Part shown: one piece after another, positions 1-7,887 of the stretch
Layout: every line of letters starts with the position of its first letter
Numbering within the stretch: the first letter of the stretch is position 1
Assembly: GCA_023511405.1 (NCBI GenBank)
Contig: JAIMBO010000005.1
Span: 1-58,516 of the forward strand
Direction: 5' to 3'
From: Rubrobacteraceae bacterium
GTDB taxonomy: Bacteria; Actinomycetota; Rubrobacteria; Rubrobacterales; Rubrobacteraceae
Length of the DNA stretch: 58,516 bases
The notes under the pieces: generated by a model
Database searches by the model: none
What the model was told of the DNA's origin: nothing
The model's input: only the letters and a program-made list of their open reading frames with translations
Made by a program: the position numbers and the translations under genes

Positions 1-83
1 AGAGGGCGATCAAGATCTCCCGCTGGACGAGCGGACGCGGCTGGGTGATAGCCGACGCCGTCATGATCCGGCGCTACGGGTGA
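1..83 (+). CDS. 3' end of a protein, possibly with a golvesin-like C-terminal domain (partial)
   Basis: An open plus-strand frame enters from the left edge and stops at TGA 81-83. The last 26 residues include KISRWTSGRGWVIADAVMI and end in Tyr-Gly. The pattern of a short basic beta strand, a Gly-rich turn and then 'V-x-ADAV-x' resembles the end of golvesin/xanthan-lyase-type carbohydrate-binding modules, which usually finish with an 'ADAVR' strand. This is a weak family guess from one motif. The gene is convergent with the plsY-like gene, whose stop lies only 4 bases away, so there is no room for a separate terminator. Confidence 0.4.
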   Translation, partial: RAIKISRWTSGRGWVIADAVMIRRYG

Positions 84-87
84 TCTT

Positions 88-705
88 TCACCGCGGCCTT
101 TTCTGGAAGAGAAGCCTGAGGAGGAAGACTTTGAGGGGAGTCTCGGATCCTTTCATGTCTTCTCCGACCCCTTCGAGGCGTCTTACTGCCACTATCATCA
201 GCAGGAGGATGGATCCGGCTGCGTATGCCGGTGAGGAGCCGGTTAAGATCGTGAAGCAGGCGTAGAATAGAAAACCCGAGATGGTTCCCAGGGAGGTCTG
301 GCGTATCGCTGCTCCCGCCGCGTAGGTGGTCACCAGCACGAAGAATCCGGCCGGGTTCATCGCCGTCGCGGCTCCGGTTCCGACTCCGAGCGCCCGGCCC
401 CCTCTGAAGCCCAGGAAGACCGGCCATCCGTAGCCGACGACCGCTCCCAGCGCGGCCGAGACGACCGTGGCGTCGGAGGCCCCCAGAAACCGGGCGGTGA
501 GGGGTGGGAGGAGCCCCTGCAGGAAGACGCCGAGGGCAGTGATGGCCGCCGCCAGGCGTCCGGCGTGCTCGGCGACGTTGGCGGCTCCTATGTTGCCGGT
601 CCCGTAGCGCCGGATGTCTATCCCCGAGAGCAGCCGGGTGACGATGAGCCCGATGGGGATGGCCCCGACGAGGTACGAGAGAGCGAAGGCCAGAAGCTGA
701 GCCAT
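88..705 (-). CDS. plsY: PlsY-like glycerol-3-phosphate acyltransferase, paralogue 1
   Basis: This 205-residue integral membrane protein is of the PlsY (acyl-phosphate:glycerol-3-phosphate acyltransferase) family, which makes lysophosphatidate from acyl phosphate at the cytoplasmic membrane. The first PlsY motif is present (GTGNIGAANV, about residues 36-45) and the third is recognisable (FRGGRALGVGTG, about 100-111). The second motif, normally K-G-x-x-P, reads QGLLPP, so the conserved lysine is glutamine. Length and hydrophobicity fit the usual five-helix enzyme. It follows a second paralogue by 1 base and is surely cotranscribed with it. Either this copy is catalytically altered or the two act together. 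Confidence 0.82.
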   Translation of the reverse strand: MAQLLAFALSYLVGAIPIGLIVTRLLSGIDIRRYGTGNIGAANVAEHAGRLAAAITALGVFLQGLLPPLTARFLGASDATVVSAALGAVVGYGWPVFLGFRGGRALGVGTGAATAMNPAGFFVLVTTYAAGAAIRQTSLGTISGFLFYACFTILTGSSPAYAAGSILLLMIVAVRRLEGVGEDMKGSETPLKVFLLRLLFQKRPR

Positions 706-706
706 C

Positions 707-1438
707 TCAGAGGGCGGTGTCCCTGTCGTAGAGCAACCTGTAGACCAGTATCGCGCCTGCCTCGCGGGGCTCGCGGACGGGGATTGGCCTTGCCGTGGCC
801 CTCCGGATCAGGAGCACGAAGGCGTTCGCGGCCGTGCCCGCCACTACTTTTTCGTCGTACCCTTTCACCGAGCAGAGGAGCGGGAGGGAGCAGACGGCGA
901 GCGCGACCGAGAGGGGGCCGGACCTGGTCCGGGTGGTCTGCCGGTGCAGAAGGCCTCTCGCCCCGGCCTCTCCGGTCAGGGGTGGCAAAATCCTCAGGAT
1001 CCTCTCCGAGGCCATCGTCCCCAGGAAGACCGGCATGGCTCGGGGAGCCAGCATCAGGCTTGCGCCTATGAGTGGGGCGACGCCCCTGCCACCGGAGAAG
1101 GAGAGGAAGATGGGCCAGCACTGACCGGCCACCCCGGCAGTTGCTCCTGAACAGGCCAGGATCTCCTCTGTCTTTTCGTCTTCGATTGGGAGGATGGTTT
1201 TGGCCAGAAGGGGGGGCAGGGCGCCCTTGGAGAGGTCGGCGAGCCAGCCTGAGAGGGCGAGGGCGGGGCTTTTGGTACTCTGGAAGAGGTTGGCTGCGCC
1301 GACGTTTTTTGATCCGGTTTTTTTGAGGTCTATATTTTTTTTCTTTGCGAGGAGGGCTACGAAGGGCACCGAGCCGTAGAGGTAACTCAACAGGGCGTAC
1401 GCTCCGATCCCGGCGGCCTTTTTCGCATCGTACTCCAT
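707..1438 (-). CDS. plsY: PlsY-like glycerol-3-phosphate acyltransferase, paralogue 2
   Basis: This is a 243-residue PlsY-family membrane protein and the first gene of a two-gene unit. All three family motifs can be seen: SKNVGAANL (about 42-50), KGALPPLLAK with the conserved lysine (about 70-79) and FSGGRGVAPL (about 113-122). The 40 C-terminal residues extend past the normal PlsY end. A TATACT-like -10 element on the minus strand at 1453-1458 would start RNA about 8 bases before the ATG, giving a nearly leaderless message; I see no clear -35. It is divergent from the unknown gene at 1513. Compared with paralogue 1 this copy keeps the canonical lysine, so it is the better candidate for the active enzyme. 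Confidence 0.82.
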   Translation of the reverse strand: MEYDAKKAAGIGAYALLSYLYGSVPFVALLAKKKNIDLKKTGSKNVGAANLFQSTKSPALALSGWLADLSKGALPPLLAKTILPIEDEKTEEILACSGATAGVAGQCWPIFLSFSGGRGVAPLIGASLMLAPRAMPVFLGTMASERILRILPPLTGEAGARGLLHRQTTRTRSGPLSVALAVCSLPLLCSVKGYDEKVVAGTAANAFVLLIRRATARPIPVREPREAGAILVYRLLYDRDTAL

Positions 1439-1512
1439 AGCCCGTCTTGGTCAGTATATCCTCTGATTTTCGGGCGTTCACGACGAACTACTTTTTGAGA
1501 GAGGTGATCGGT

Positions 1513-1938
1513 TTGAAAGGGATCCCCGAAAGACTCCGGCATAAAACGCTCGAGATGCACGGCGTGGAGATCTTCCCCGGCATAGGAACCCCGTTCAGCC
1601 AGACGAGCAGGTTCGGTGCCGTCTTCGTCGCCGCCTGCGAGGGTCTCGACGCCACGAGGTTCCTCGGCTGGATAAACTACACCCCGATCTTCTTCGAACC
1701 AGGAACCGTCTGCTCGGTCGTCGGTGGCGGCTGGGCCGTCTTCTCCGGCTCCTCACTCCCCGTCTTCGGCGGGTTCGGCAGGGGGAGCGTCTCCTGGAAC
1801 CGCAACGGCAAGCTGGCCCTCGCAGAGATCACACTGCTCCACGGCTCCTCGACGACAGGTCACGTCCACGCCATCTTGAACCATTTCCCTTTCCCGCCCG
1901 CTCCACCCACCATAGAAGGAACCGTCCAGTTCTTCTGA
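1513..1938 (+). CDS. Unknown 141-residue protein, apparently beta-rich
   Basis: I do not recognise this protein. The chosen start is TTG 1513, preceded by a good ribosome-binding site (GAGAGGTGAT); upstream in-frame GTG 1504 and TTG 1447 are possible but less well placed. The product is about 141 residues, rich in Gly, Phe, Ser and Thr, with alternating hydrophobic stretches such as FGGFGRGSVSWNRNGKLALA, and no obvious membrane helix or signal peptide. It is an isolated plus-strand gene, divergent from the plsY pair and convergent with hflX. The downstream inverted repeat at 1943-1972 may serve both strands. Even codon use and an open frame with a ribosome site argue that it is real. Confidence 0.55.
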   Translation: MKGIPERLRHKTLEMHGVEIFPGIGTPFSQTSRFGAVFVAACEGLDATRFLGWINYTPIFFEPGTVCSVVGGGWAVFSGSSLPVFGGFGRGSVSWNRNGKLALAEITLLHGSSTTGHVHAILNHFPFPPAPPTIEGTVQFF

Positions 1939-1942
1939 ATCC

Positions 1943-1972
1943 AATTTCCGAGAATCGTACTTATCGGAAATT
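1943..1972. terminator. Inverted repeat between convergent genes, possible bidirectional terminator
   Basis: AATTTCCGA (1943-1951) and TCGGAAATT (1964-1972) form a perfect 9-bp stem with a 12-base loop. They sit exactly between the stops of the plus-strand unknown gene and minus-strand hflX. The arms end in AATT, giving short T tracts on both strands. The stem is AT-rich, so termination efficiency is uncertain. Confidence 0.4.
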
Positions 1973-3195
1973 CAGGCGATACGGTAGCGGCTGTAGCGGG
2001 GCAGGATCTGGTCTGGGATGGAGACGTCGAGGAGGGTTCCTCCCTCGAGGGGCTTTTGGGAGTGGACGATCGCCCGTTCGTAGAGGGTGGAGACGATCTG
2101 GTAGTCGGAGTGTGGGATGAGGAGCTCGAGACGCTCCATGCGCTCGGAGAGCCTGGAGTATATCCGGTCGAGGAGTTCACGGGGGTTTCTCAGGGCGCTG
2201 AGGAGCGTGGCGGAGGGATATCTGGTCTTTAGTGCTTTGATCTCGTGCGGTTTCAGGCGGTCGATCTTGTTGAGGCACAGGATGACATCTTCCTCCTCTG
2301 GTGCGGGATCCAGGCCCGAGAGCGTCTCTCTCACGACCGCTACCTCCTCGTCCAGGAACGGGCTCGACGCGTCGGCGCAGACGACGAGCACGTCGGCGTC
2401 CGCCGCCGCCTCGAGGGTGCTCTCGAAGGAGTGTACGAGCTGGGTCGGTAGCTTGCGTATGAAGCCCACCGTGTCCGTCATCAGGATGTCCGGGTTCCCT
2501 TCGGTTCCCCGCACGATCCTGGTGGAGGTCTCGAGCGTCTCGAAGAGCCTGTCGGCGGTGGACCCTTCGGAGGAACTCAGGGCGTTCAGCAGCGTCGTCT
2601 TGCCGGCGTTCGTGTAGCCCACGAGCGAGACGGACGGTATCCTGAGCCTCTCTCGGGACTCCCTCCTCACCCTTCTGGATCTTCGTTCCTGCTCGAGCCT
2701 TCTGCGTATGGTCCTCATCCTGTTGCGGATGAGCCTCCTGTCGTACTCCAGCTGCTGCTCGCCGGGTCCCCTAGTGCCCACGCCGCCTCCGAGTCGGCTG
2801 AGCGCCTCGTTCCTCCCCTTCACCCTCGGGAGCCTGTACTCCAGGTCCGCAAGCTCCACCTCCAGCTTGCTCGCCCGGTCCCTCGCGTGGGCCTCGAATA
2901 TCCTTATGATGAGCTCGGTCCTGTCCACGACGCTCGCCCTGCAGTCCCTCTCGAGGGCCCTCGCCTGGGATGCGCTGAGCTCGTCGTCGGTGATCACCAT
3001 CCCCGCGTCGCCCTCCTCGACAAGAGACCTCAGCTCCGCGCGTTTGCCGCTCCCGAGGTATCCGACGGGGTCACGCCGGCTCTGTTCCAGGGTGCCCACA
3101 ACCTCCACCCCGAGCGTCCTCGCCAGGCTCGCCAGCTCCTCGAGGTATCTGTCCTCTCCGGCGCCGACCAGGACGGCCCTCACGTCCCCGTCCAT
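1972..3195 (-). CDS. hflX: GTPase HflX
   Basis: A 407-residue ribosome-associated GTPase of the HflX family, which binds the 50S subunit and rescues or splits stalled ribosomes. An N-terminal HflX domain carries the family sequence GGGVGTRGPGE (about residues 173-183) and a basic linker helix. The G domain follows with G1 GYTNAGKTTLLN, G3 DTVGFIRKLP and G4 NKID, and there is a short C-terminal domain. The ATG at 3193-3195 lies inside the end of miaA (16-base overlap) and gives the usual family N-terminus; the frame is open further upstream but encodes unrelated sequence. It is the last gene of the miaB-miaA-hflX run, the same partnership found in many bacteria. Confidence 0.95.
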   Translation of the reverse strand: MDGDVRAVLVGAGEDRYLEELASLARTLGVEVVGTLEQSRRDPVGYLGSGKRAELRSLVEEGDAGMVITDDELSASQARALERDCRASVVDRTELIIRIFEAHARDRASKLEVELADLEYRLPRVKGRNEALSRLGGGVGTRGPGEQQLEYDRRLIRNRMRTIRRRLEQERRSRRVRRESRERLRIPSVSLVGYTNAGKTTLLNALSSSEGSTADRLFETLETSTRIVRGTEGNPDILMTDTVGFIRKLPTQLVHSFESTLEAAADADVLVVCADASSPFLDEEVAVVRETLSGLDPAPEEEDVILCLNKIDRLKPHEIKALKTRYPSATLLSALRNPRELLDRIYSRLSERMERLELLIPHSDYQIVSTLYERAIVHSQKPLEGGTLLDVSIPDQILPRYSRYRIA

Positions 3196-4031
3196 GGTAC
3201 CGCCCTTCCCATCATCTCCGAGGCGCTTTCGGCCACCAGGACCTCCGCCTTCCCTGACAGGCTCCGGGCCAGTTTGTCGAACCACCGTATCTGTCTCCTC
3301 GCCATCCGGCGCGTTCTCGCCGCTATTCTCCGGCGGGCTTCCTCTCGGGGGATCTCGCCCTTCACCACCCCGAGCAACTCCCGAACTCCTATGGACCCCA
3401 TCACCTGCTCGCTCACCGGCTCGCCGCCCCTCACCATGTCGTATATCTTCTCCGCCTCTTCGAGGCCTTCCCGGGCTATCCGCGTCGAGCGGCGTTCGAT
3501 CATCTCGTCCAGCATCTCCCTGTCGGGTCGGAGGTAGACGAGCGTCGTGTCGTACCTGAGATCCCCCTCCCATATCGAGCCTTCGGTCTTCGCCCCGATT
3601 AGCGAGAGCTCTATCTTTCTGGTCTCCCTCCTCTCGTTCTCGGATCCCCTGGCGAGCGCTCTGGCTCTCTTCCTCAGTTCTTCCTCCACCCTGGGCCAGA
3701 GTTGGATCTCGAGCAGCACGGCGTTCAGGTACATGCCCGTGCCCGCGTCGAGCACCAGGAGCGGCAGCTCTCGTTCCAGCCTGCGGACGGCCTCCCTGTG
3801 CAGCGCCACGTTCCACTCTTCGGTCACGCTGATGATTCCTACCAGGTTGGCCTCTCTCCGGCGTCTCTGGTTGGTTATGCTCGGTATCTCCCGGTAGACC
3901 TGCATCGAGTCCACGACCGTGGCGTTGGTGGAGAGCATGCCCGCCAGGTGATCCGCGAGGTCGCTCTTCCCGCTCGCCGTGGGACCGCATACGGCTATCG
4001 CCTTTTTTCTTCCCTCAGATCTCCTCTGCAT
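3180..4031 (-). CDS. miaA: tRNA dimethylallyltransferase MiaA
   Basis: A 283-residue enzyme that transfers the dimethylallyl group of DMAPP to N6 of A37 in tRNAs reading UNN codons, the first step of ms2i6A synthesis. The P-loop GPTASGKS is at about 16-23, followed by DSMQVYREIPS (about 41-51), the family's substrate-recognition loop, and AGTGMYLNAV, a variant of the usual GGTGLY motif. The length is slightly short for the family (about 300). It overlaps miaB by 17 bases and hflX by 16, implying translational coupling. MiaB, encoded next door, carries out the following methylthiolation of the same base. Confidence 0.94.
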   Translation of the reverse strand: MQRRSEGRKKAIAVCGPTASGKSDLADHLAGMLSTNATVVDSMQVYREIPSITNQRRRREANLVGIISVTEEWNVALHREAVRRLERELPLLVLDAGTGMYLNAVLLEIQLWPRVEEELRKRARALARGSENERRETRKIELSLIGAKTEGSIWEGDLRYDTTLVYLRPDREMLDEMIERRSTRIAREGLEEAEKIYDMVRGGEPVSEQVMGSIGVRELLGVVKGEIPREEARRRIAARTRRMARRQIRWFDKLARSLSGKAEVLVAESASEMMGRAVPWTGT

Positions 4032-5307
4032 ACAGGACGTGCGGTCCGGCGGAGTTCACCCTCGCCCTTACGTACTCTCCGGGTGAGGCGTCGGTCTCGA
4101 CGTGTACGGCGTGTCCGCTCCAGGTCTCTCCTATCGCGATGCCGTCTTCTCCCCTGGGGTGCCGGATGTAGATCTCTTCTTCCGCTCCTATCTTCTCTCT
4201 GTTCCTCTTGAGCGCGTTGCCCTCGACCGCCCGGAGTATTTCGAGGAACCTCCTCTGTACCACTTCTTCCGGCACCCTGCCCGGCATCTCCGCGGCCTCC
4301 GTGCCCCTCCTCGGCGAGAACTTGAAGATGTATGCTGCGTCGAAGCCGCAGTCTTCGACCAGCTCGAGCGTCCTCTGATGGTCTTCCTCCGTCTCTCCCG
4401 GGTGCCCGACTATTATGTCCGTGGAGAGCGTGCCGTCCGGGACGTTCTCCCTGAAGACTTCTATCTTCCTCCTGTACCTCTCTGCCTTGTACCCTCTGTG
4501 CATCATCTTCAGCATCCGGTCCGAACCCGACTGGACCGGCAGGTGGAGCCTCTTCACTATGTTGTCCTTCCTGCCGATCAGCTCCAGCGTCCTGTCCTCC
4601 ATGTTCGATGGGTGGCTGGTCGTGAACCATACCCTGGGTGCGATCTCGGAGACCCGCTCCAGCAGATCGCAGAACCTTAGCCCCTTCTGCCTCCAGGCAT
4701 CCACCGTCTGCCCGAGGAGGGTTATGTACTTCGTCCCGCTCTCCACCAGCTCTTCGACCTCTCCGAGCACGTTCTCCAGCGGCCTGCAGATCATCCTTCC
4801 CCTCACCGTCGGGACGATGCAGTAGCTGCACTGGTAGTTGCAGCCGGTCATTATGGTGACGAACGCGCTGTGCTGCCCTTTCATCCCCGGCAGGTCCGGC
4901 GTGAAGGTCTCCTCCATGTTGGGCAGCCCTATGAAGCTGGCGAGCTCGTAGGTGTTGTGGGTGCCTAGGACGAGGTCTATGCCGTACTGCTCTTTTAGCT
5001 CTCCGCCCTCCTCCGCAGCCCCTATGCAACCCGTGAGCGCCACCTTCTTCACTTTCCCTTCCCTCTTGAGCCTGTTCAGCTCCCCCAGGTGGCCCCTCAC
5101 CCTGTCCACCGCGTTCTCCCTCACGTAGCAGGTGTTGAGTATCACGAGGTCCGCGTCCTCGTACCGCTCGACCTCTTCGTAGCCTGCTTCGAGTAGCATC
5201 CGGCGCATCCTGTCGGAGTCGTGGACGTTCATCTGGCATCCGAACGTCCTTACGCACGCCGTTTGGGTCTGGTTCTTCGGGTTCGTCTTGGTATTATTCA
5301 TATTCAT
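4015..5307 (-). CDS. miaB: tRNA-2-methylthio-N6-dimethylallyladenosine synthase MiaB
   Basis: A 430-residue radical-SAM methylthiotransferase acting on i6A37 of tRNA. It has the N-terminal UPF0004 domain (TFGCQMNVHDSDRM near residue 20), whose cysteines hold the second iron-sulfur cluster, and the radical-SAM triad CNYQCSYCIVP (about residues 155-165). The C-terminal TRAM domain ends near LYAEEI. It overlaps the GHKL ATPase gene by 14 bases and miaA by 17. ATG 5307 is used; an in-frame second ATG lies two codons later. Length and motif spacing are normal. Confidence 0.95.
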   Translation of the reverse strand: MNMNNTKTNPKNQTQTACVRTFGCQMNVHDSDRMRRMLLEAGYEEVERYEDADLVILNTCYVRENAVDRVRGHLGELNRLKREGKVKKVALTGCIGAAEEGGELKEQYGIDLVLGTHNTYELASFIGLPNMEETFTPDLPGMKGQHSAFVTIMTGCNYQCSYCIVPTVRGRMICRPLENVLGEVEELVESGTKYITLLGQTVDAWRQKGLRFCDLLERVSEIAPRVWFTTSHPSNMEDRTLELIGRKDNIVKRLHLPVQSGSDRMLKMMHRGYKAERYRRKIEVFRENVPDGTLSTDIIVGHPGETEEDHQRTLELVEDCGFDAAYIFKFSPRRGTEAAEMPGRVPEEVVQRRFLEILRAVEGNALKRNREKIGAEEEIYIRHPRGEDGIAIGETWSGHAVHVETDASPGEYVRARVNSAGPHVLYAEEI

Positions 5308-6232
5308 CCTCTGGCTCGTAGAATCTTGCCTTCAGCGTCAGGATACCCGGCCGGCTCTCCGCCTCGATGGACTCGAGTCTAGCATAGCGGGCAGAGGCAG
5401 CCTCAGAGAGCAGGCTGCTCAGTCTCTCCATCTCCTCCCGATCGAGAGAGACCTCAGGAAGAGTATTACGGGGTTCCGGATCTTCTCCTCCCCTCCCTCT
5501 TCTCCTCCCTCTCCGCCCGGGTTCCTCCCACGATACCCTGCGCGCAGGCTCTACTTCTCCTCTCATGATCCTCTGAACCGTGCGCAGGGAGACCCTCAAC
5601 CCGAGCGAGCGCGCCTCCTCCAGTACCTTGGTCGTCTTCCCGTCCTTCCCATCCCTGCCGGTCTGTATTATACGGTTTTGTAAGAGGGAGGCGAGGATGG
5701 CTGAAGGGGTTCCGTAGTGGAGGTGCAGGTAGGGTGCATGGAGGAGGAAAGAGCGGAGCGTGGCGATGAGGTTGGCTCTGGATGGTCTGCTCTCGGACTG
5801 GAGGGAGCGTTCGGAGAGGTGGGTGGTATCCAGGGTGACGGAGAAAGAGGTTGGGGAGGAAGGAGAGACGAGGCGGGCCTCGACGGCGGCCTCCCTTATG
5901 TGGTAGAGGGAGAGCCCGGAACCGTGAGGAGGTTCTCCGGGGACGGTGGCGACGGGGTCGAGGTGCCGGGAAGTCACGCCCGGCTCGAAGATCAGGTCGG
6001 CGTAAGGCTCCGGCACCCCCCGGCCGTCGTCGATGACGACGAGGGTCCGGTAGCGGCGGGCCCGGAGGGTGGAGGCGACGAAGACGTTTTGGGCTCCGGC
6101 GTCGCGTGCGTTGCGCACGAGCTCTCTCAGGACGGCCTCGACCGAGTCGATGCGCGAGGGGGCCCGGCGGTGGCTCTCCGGACCGCCGAGCCGGGCGAAC
6201 CCGCCGCCGAGATCCCGGTAGGGAGAATCCAA
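5294..6232 (-). CDS. Orphan GHKL-type ATPase
   Basis: A 312-residue protein with an N-terminal GHKL ATP-binding fold and no histidine-kinase phospho-acceptor domain. The N box is ELVRNARDAGA (about residues 37-47), the G1 box IDDGRGVP (about 67-74), an F-box-like FEPGVTSR (about 82-89) and the G2 box HGSGLSLYHIRE (about 102-113). The first motif also resembles MutL motif I. The C-terminal half contains a possible helix-turn-helix (LRVSLRTVQRIMRGE) followed by a very Arg-rich linker. The apparent start is TTG 6232. It lies between rny and miaB, overlapping miaB. In Firmicutes this neighbourhood contains mutS and mutL, so a MutL-derived origin is worth testing. I assign no function. Confidence 0.75.
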   Translation of the reverse strand: MDSPYRDLGGGFARLGGPESHRRAPSRIDSVEAVLRELVRNARDAGAQNVFVASTLRARRYRTLVVIDDGRGVPEPYADLIFEPGVTSRHLDPVATVPGEPPHGSGLSLYHIREAAVEARLVSPSSPTSFSVTLDTTHLSERSLQSESRPSRANLIATLRSFLLHAPYLHLHYGTPSAILASLLQNRIIQTGRDGKDGKTTKVLEEARSLGLRVSLRTVQRIMRGEVEPARRVSWEEPGRRGRRRGRGGEDPEPRNTLPEVSLDREEMERLSSLLSEAASARYARLESIEAESRPGILTLKARFYEPEDEYE

Positions 6233-6247
6233 CGACCGCCTCCCTTT

Positions 6248-7792
6248 TTAGTGGGCGACCTCCGAGACCCGGCTCTCGCGGATGACGGTCACCTTGATCT
6301 GCCCGGGGTATTCCAGTTCGGTTTCTATCTGGCGGCTGATATCGTAGGCGAGCTTGGCGGCTATGCGGTCGTCCACCTCCGCCGGCTGGACCATCACCCG
6401 GATCTCCCGCCCGGCCTGGATGGCGTAGGCCTTGTCCACGCCCCGGTGGGAGAGCGCGATGTCCTCCAGGTTGCGCAGCCTCTCCAGGTAGGTCTCGGTC
6501 GACTCCCTGCGGGCCCCGGGCCTCGCCGCCGAGACCGCATCGGCAGTGGCCACGAGGACGTCCTCCACGCTCTCCATCTCGATCTCGTGGTGATGCGCGG
6601 AGATCGCGTGCACCACCTCCTCCGATTCGCCGCATTTCCTCGCGAACCGGCCCCCTATGAGTGCGTGGGTCCCCTCGACCTCGTGGTCCATCGCCTTCCC
6701 GATATCGTGCAGCAGGCCCGCCCTGCGTGCCACCTTCACGTTGGCCCCCAGCTCCTGGGCCATCATGCCGCAGAGGTTCGCCACCTCGACCGAGTGGGCG
6801 AGCACGTTCTGACCGTAGGAGGTGCGGTACTTGAGCGCCCCCAAAAGACGCACGAGATCACCGTGCATCCCGCCCCCCACCTTCGCGTCGTACATCGCCT
6901 GCCGGCCGGCGCTCCTCATCTCCTTCTCCACGTCCTTCCGGGCCCGGGCGACGACCTGCTCGATCCGGCCGGGGTGGATCCTGCCGTCCTCGACCAGACG
7001 CTCCATGGCGACCCGGGCAACCTCCCGTCTCACCGGGTCGAAGCAGGAGATGACGACCGTCTCCGGCGTGTCGTCGATGATCACGTCGACCCCGGTGTTC
7101 GCCTCGAAGGCGCGTATGTTGCGGCCCTCCCGACCTATGATCCGCCCCTTCATGTCGTCCGAGGGCAGCGCGACCGTCTTCACCGTAGATTCGGAGGTCA
7201 GCTCCGAAGCGAGCCGCTCCATCGTGGTCGAGATGATCCTGCGCGCCTCCATCTCGGCCCTCTCTTCGGCCTCGAGCGTACGATCCCGGACCATCCTCCC
7301 CATCCTGTCTTCGAGCTCCGCCTCGAGCCCGCTCAGCAGCCGCCGCTCGGCCTCGCCCCTGCTCAGGCCGGAGATCTCCTCCAGAACCTTCAGCTGCTCA
7401 GCCTCACGCTCGGCGAGCTCCTGGCGCTTCCTCTCCAGCGCCTCGTCGCGCCGCGAAAGCTCGCGCCTGCGCTCGTCCAGTTCCTCTTCCCGCCGATCGA
7501 GCGAGGCATCACGGTTGTTAAGCCGCTCCTCCAGCCGCGATAGCTCGGCCCGCCGCTCCCGCAACTCCGCCTCGACTTCGTCTTTGATCCGGAGCGAGGC
7601 CTCCTTGGCCGAAAGCGTGGCCTCGCGCTTTATGTTCTCGGCCTCCCTGCGCGCCTCCTGCAGGATCTCCGCGGCCTCGGCACGGGCCCGACCACGCCGC
7701 GAGCGCTCGCGCGCCCGCCAGAAGACGTAGCCGGCGCCGATGCCGGCCATGAGGCCGATCAACAGCCCCAGAATCGGCATTAACACGTTCAT
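6248..7792 (-). CDS. rny: Ribonuclease Y
   Basis: A 514-residue membrane-anchored endoribonuclease that starts mRNA decay. It has one N-terminal transmembrane helix (about residues 4-24), a long charged coiled coil (about 30-190), a KH RNA-binding domain (GRNIRAFEANTGV near 235-247) and an HD phosphohydrolase domain with LLHDIGKAMDHE (about 356-367). Length is typical (about 520). ATG 7792 has a good GGAGG site, and a 7-bp hairpin sits just upstream of that site. In this chromosome it coexists with RNase J, PNPase and RNase III, all encoded in this window. Confidence 0.96.
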   Translation of the reverse strand: MNVLMPILGLLIGLMAGIGAGYVFWRARERSRRGRARAEAAEILQEARREAENIKREATLSAKEASLRIKDEVEAELRERRAELSRLEERLNNRDASLDRREEELDERRRELSRRDEALERKRQELAEREAEQLKVLEEISGLSRGEAERRLLSGLEAELEDRMGRMVRDRTLEAEERAEMEARRIISTTMERLASELTSESTVKTVALPSDDMKGRIIGREGRNIRAFEANTGVDVIIDDTPETVVISCFDPVRREVARVAMERLVEDGRIHPGRIEQVVARARKDVEKEMRSAGRQAMYDAKVGGGMHGDLVRLLGALKYRTSYGQNVLAHSVEVANLCGMMAQELGANVKVARRAGLLHDIGKAMDHEVEGTHALIGGRFARKCGESEEVVHAISAHHHEIEMESVEDVLVATADAVSAARPGARRESTETYLERLRNLEDIALSHRGVDKAYAIQAGREIRVMVQPAEVDDRIAAKLAYDISRQIETELEYPGQIKVTVIRESRVSEVAH

Positions 7793-7808
7793 AGATTGTC
7801 CTCCAAGG

Positions 7809-7827
7809 GACCGCCAGAGAGGCGGTC
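7809..7827 (-). promoter_or_regulatory. Hairpin directly before the rny ribosome-binding site
   Basis: On the minus strand GACCGCC-TCTCT-GGCGGTC forms a perfect 7-bp GC stem with a 5-base loop, ending a few bases before the GGAGG of rny. There is no following T run, so it is not an intrinsic terminator. It could be a processing or autoregulatory site in the rny leader. Confidence 0.45.
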
Positions 7828-7887
7828 ACCCGCTCCAAGCCGTCTTGACTACACACTTGCTCCGAGAGAGGTCCCCGGTGGCCTCAC

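Noticed and set aside
3196-3990. Possible 265-residue N-terminal extension of HflX
   Set aside because: The added sequence is an out-of-phase reading of miaA; HflX homology begins at ATG 3195.
5717-7543. 608-codon plus-strand frame opposite rny and the GHKL gene
   Set aside because: Same shadow pattern; repetitive Asp/His/Arg/Leu composition and no ribosome site.
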